The notes under the pieces are model-generated. The model searched no databases and was not told where the DNA came from. It was given only the letters and a program-made list of their open reading frames with translations. From NCBI RefSeq assembly GCF_003075045.1, contig NZ_QCZD01000001.1, forward strand, positions 620,001-684,000: DNA of 64,000 bases. Direction: 5' to 3'. The position numbers and the translations under genes are program-made. Source of the stretch: Maribacter litoralis. GTDB taxonomy: Bacteria; Bacteroidota; Bacteroidia; Flavobacteriales; Flavobacteriaceae. Each line of letters begins with the position of its first letter. Within the stretch, counting starts at the first letter, position 1. This document shows positions 63,501 through 64,000 of this stretch, piece after piece.

Positions 63501-63740
63501 AAATGCTATTTTCTCACCGTTCTTGCTCCAAACCGGAGAGTAATCATGTGCGGAGTGATAGGTTAACTGCTTTGCAACACCACCGTTTGCAGGTACCGTA
63601 AATAAGTTTCCCTTATAAGTGAATGCAATGGTTTTGCCGTTGGGAGAAATAGCCGGGTAACGTGCCCACTTTGGTTGTGTCTGTGCAGAACATACATACG
63701 TAAGGCATACTGCCATTACCGATAAAAAAGAGTATTTCAT
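60510..63740 (-). CDS. Tricorn-like S41 peptidase with propeller and PDZ domains
   Basis: A 1,076-residue secreted protein with a signal peptide ending at CSAQ (about residue 19). The N-terminal part is a TolB/WD40-like propeller (PAISPNGKTIAFTYKGNLFT near 29; SPVWSKNGEKIAFSSNRYGN near 68; SPDSTYVAYMEDRR near 420) with a Lys/Asp/Glu-rich insert at about 568-590. The tail has NVSHAGGRYSDN (about 765), a PDZ domain (GPLDKAGFDVEPGMIIKKIN, about 800) and the S41 catalytic region VIIDTRFNGGGDLVADLAMF (about 926-945) followed by SDGSCFASGYVDLKIG. This matches tricorn protease homologs, which degrade peptides in the periplasm. Confidence 0.93.
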   Translation of the reverse strand: MKYSFLSVMAVCLTYVCSAQTQPKWARYPAISPNGKTIAFTYKGNLFTVPANGGVAKQLTYHSAHDYSPVWSKNGEKIAFSSNRYGNFDVYVMDAKGGPSTRLTYHSNDEKPFSFSADDQEVLFGAMRLDAAAHRQYPTGSQPELYGVPVTGGRVGQVLTVPAEDVQVNADGTKMVYHDRKGYEDAFRKHHTSAITRDIWLYDKSTGKHKQLTTFGGEDRNPVFSKDGSAIYYLSEQEGTFNVFSMSLTGAPEIAAHTSFKTHPVRSLSIGDNTLAFGYDGEIYTLKAGDSAKKVEVIVRTQEDSNPISYKSVNGGVQEMDVALNGKEIAFISRGEVFVTSVDGSLTKRITNTPEQERFVKFMPDGKSVAYSSERNGKWSIFKSSKVRSEEPYFFASTLIKEDTLVTSKNDIYLPEFSPDSTYVAYMEDRRTLKVKNLKTKEVTTILTPDEVIHMRDGDQYYQWSPDSKWLLVDWSVSLNNTELLLISKDGKQRKNLTQSGYYEFYPKWINDGSQIMYLTNRDGLKSYATSGSFETDVYTMFLTQESWDKFNKTKEEFDLLKMIEESSKEDKEEDDTDDKKKKNKKKKGPEVTSVTFDLEDVDRRKARLTIHSSKLSDAVLSKDGEKLYYLAKFEKNYNLWETEIRTKSTKMLIPLGAKSASLQWDAQQENLFLLADGKISKIDIGGSKTKPVKLNAEMVLDADAERRYMFDHIWLKTNGIFYTATFHGIDWDAMRTEYEKYLPHIGNDYEFSEMISEMLGELNVSHAGGRYSDNIENGDQTASLGIFMDYKHTGDGIKITEVIKGGPLDKAGFDVEPGMIIKKINGVTIENTVDAAFYLNRIAGDFTLLDIMDEKGKKKQLTVKPISLREEGRLLYDRWVKNNEKEVLAKSNGTLGYVHIPGMSDGPYRTIYEEMLGKFNDKKAVIIDTRFNGGGDLVADLAMFFTGIPFLSYETEDRVVGGEPTSRWTKPTLAMFNESMYSDGSCFASGYVDLKIGKTVGMPVPGTCSFAGWERLPNGGVWGVVPVSAKNKAGEWMENNETDPEIIVKNQPDVIANGIDQQLEKSIEVLMKEVE

Positions 63741-63895
63741 GTGTTTAAGTAGTTGGTATTTAGTAGATACGAAAGATAAGTATTTGATTTATCTACGGCA
63801 ATGAATCTATGATCAATGGTATTCAATTCTACATAGATGGTAGAAATTGGCTAAAATTGGATTAAATTTACTGTACCAGCAAATACTATTTTACC

Positions 63896-64000
63896 TTGAA
63901 AGAAGAAGAGCTTTATTGGACAGAACGGTATAAGAATAATAATACAGGTTGGGATATTGGTTACCCTTCTACCCCAATTAAAGCATATGCCGATCAAATA
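63896..64000 (+). CDS. TPMT-like SAM-dependent methyltransferase (5' part only)
   Basis: I read this by hand at the right edge: LKEEELYWTERYKNNNTGW, then DIGYPSTPIKAYADQI. That opening is characteristic of thiopurine S-methyltransferase-like class I methyltransferases (WxxRYxxNxTGWDIGxPS). The start is probably TTG at 63896, because no ATG occurs upstream before an in-frame stop at 63863. It is divergent from the S41 gene; the rest is outside the window. Confidence 0.75.
   Translation, partial: MKEEELYWTERYKNNNTGWDIGYPSTPIKAYADQI

Noticed and set aside
1..64000. tRNA, rRNA and riboswitch genes
   Set aside because: No cloverleaf with a CCA-type end, no rRNA core sequence and no recognisable riboswitch aptamer was seen in the intergenic gaps.

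Overview
This window is a bacterial chromosome segment, very probably from a marine member of the Flavobacteriaceae (Bacteroidota; a Maribacter/Zobellia/Arenibacter-like lineage is a guess). The grounds are a type IX secretion C-terminal sorting domain, type B ribosomal protein L31, DUF4199 and the Bacteroidota-only GlmU-like nucleotidyltransferase, many secreted hydrolases and lipoproteins, AT-rich sequence, and promoter -7 boxes of the form TAnnTTTG. I see no rRNA, tRNA, insertion sequence or CRISPR array.

Layout. 1-11,710: core genes: mtaB (cut by the window edge), GlmU-like protein, rpmE2, DUF4199, a GT2/phosphosugar mutase/ABC exporter run, an ECF sigma factor with two envelope partner proteins, a BNR-repeat lipoprotein and an RsmB/NOP RNA methyltransferase. 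11,788-20,581: secreted M20 amidohydrolase, HxlR regulator, purL and a large T9SS-secreted protein. 20,837-28,916: fatty-acid degradation: acyl-CoA ligase, then an apparent operon of MarR regulator, FadN-like fusion, thiolase and acyl-CoA dehydrogenase, headed by a 48-bp perfect palindrome that contains the likely -7 box. 29,017-35,782: PLP decarboxylase, a GH15 enzyme divergent from a fused trehalose synthase/phosphatase, and an MFS transporter. 35,935-49,035: secreted M28 and M1 peptidases, small proteins, a 1,131-residue ThuA/sugar-dehydrogenase/PKD/cytochrome c lipoprotein and two tandem amidohydrolases. 49,036-49,522 is the only gene-free stretch over 300 bp and consists of dispersed and degenerate tandem repeats.

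49,523-60,480 is mostly minus-strand single genes. From about 56,288 to 60,480 it changes character: six small unrelated genes, all on the minus strand, are separated by 106-243 bp spacers that are imperfect inverted repeats. The better preserved spacers have ACAAC/GTTGT outer boxes, spacers share sequence with each other, and two show the same 3-nt asymmetry between their arms. This looks like an array of integron-like gene cassettes without a recognisable integrase in the window (CALIN-like), but the core boxes differ from canonical attC. It is the most novel-looking structure here. The window closes with a tricorn-type S41 protease and the start of a TPMT-like methyltransferase.

How the genes work together: the clearest units are the fad operon under a MarR regulator, the trehalose synthesis/GH15 divergent pair, the sigma-factor trio, and the secreted hydrolase set for peptide and amide scavenging.
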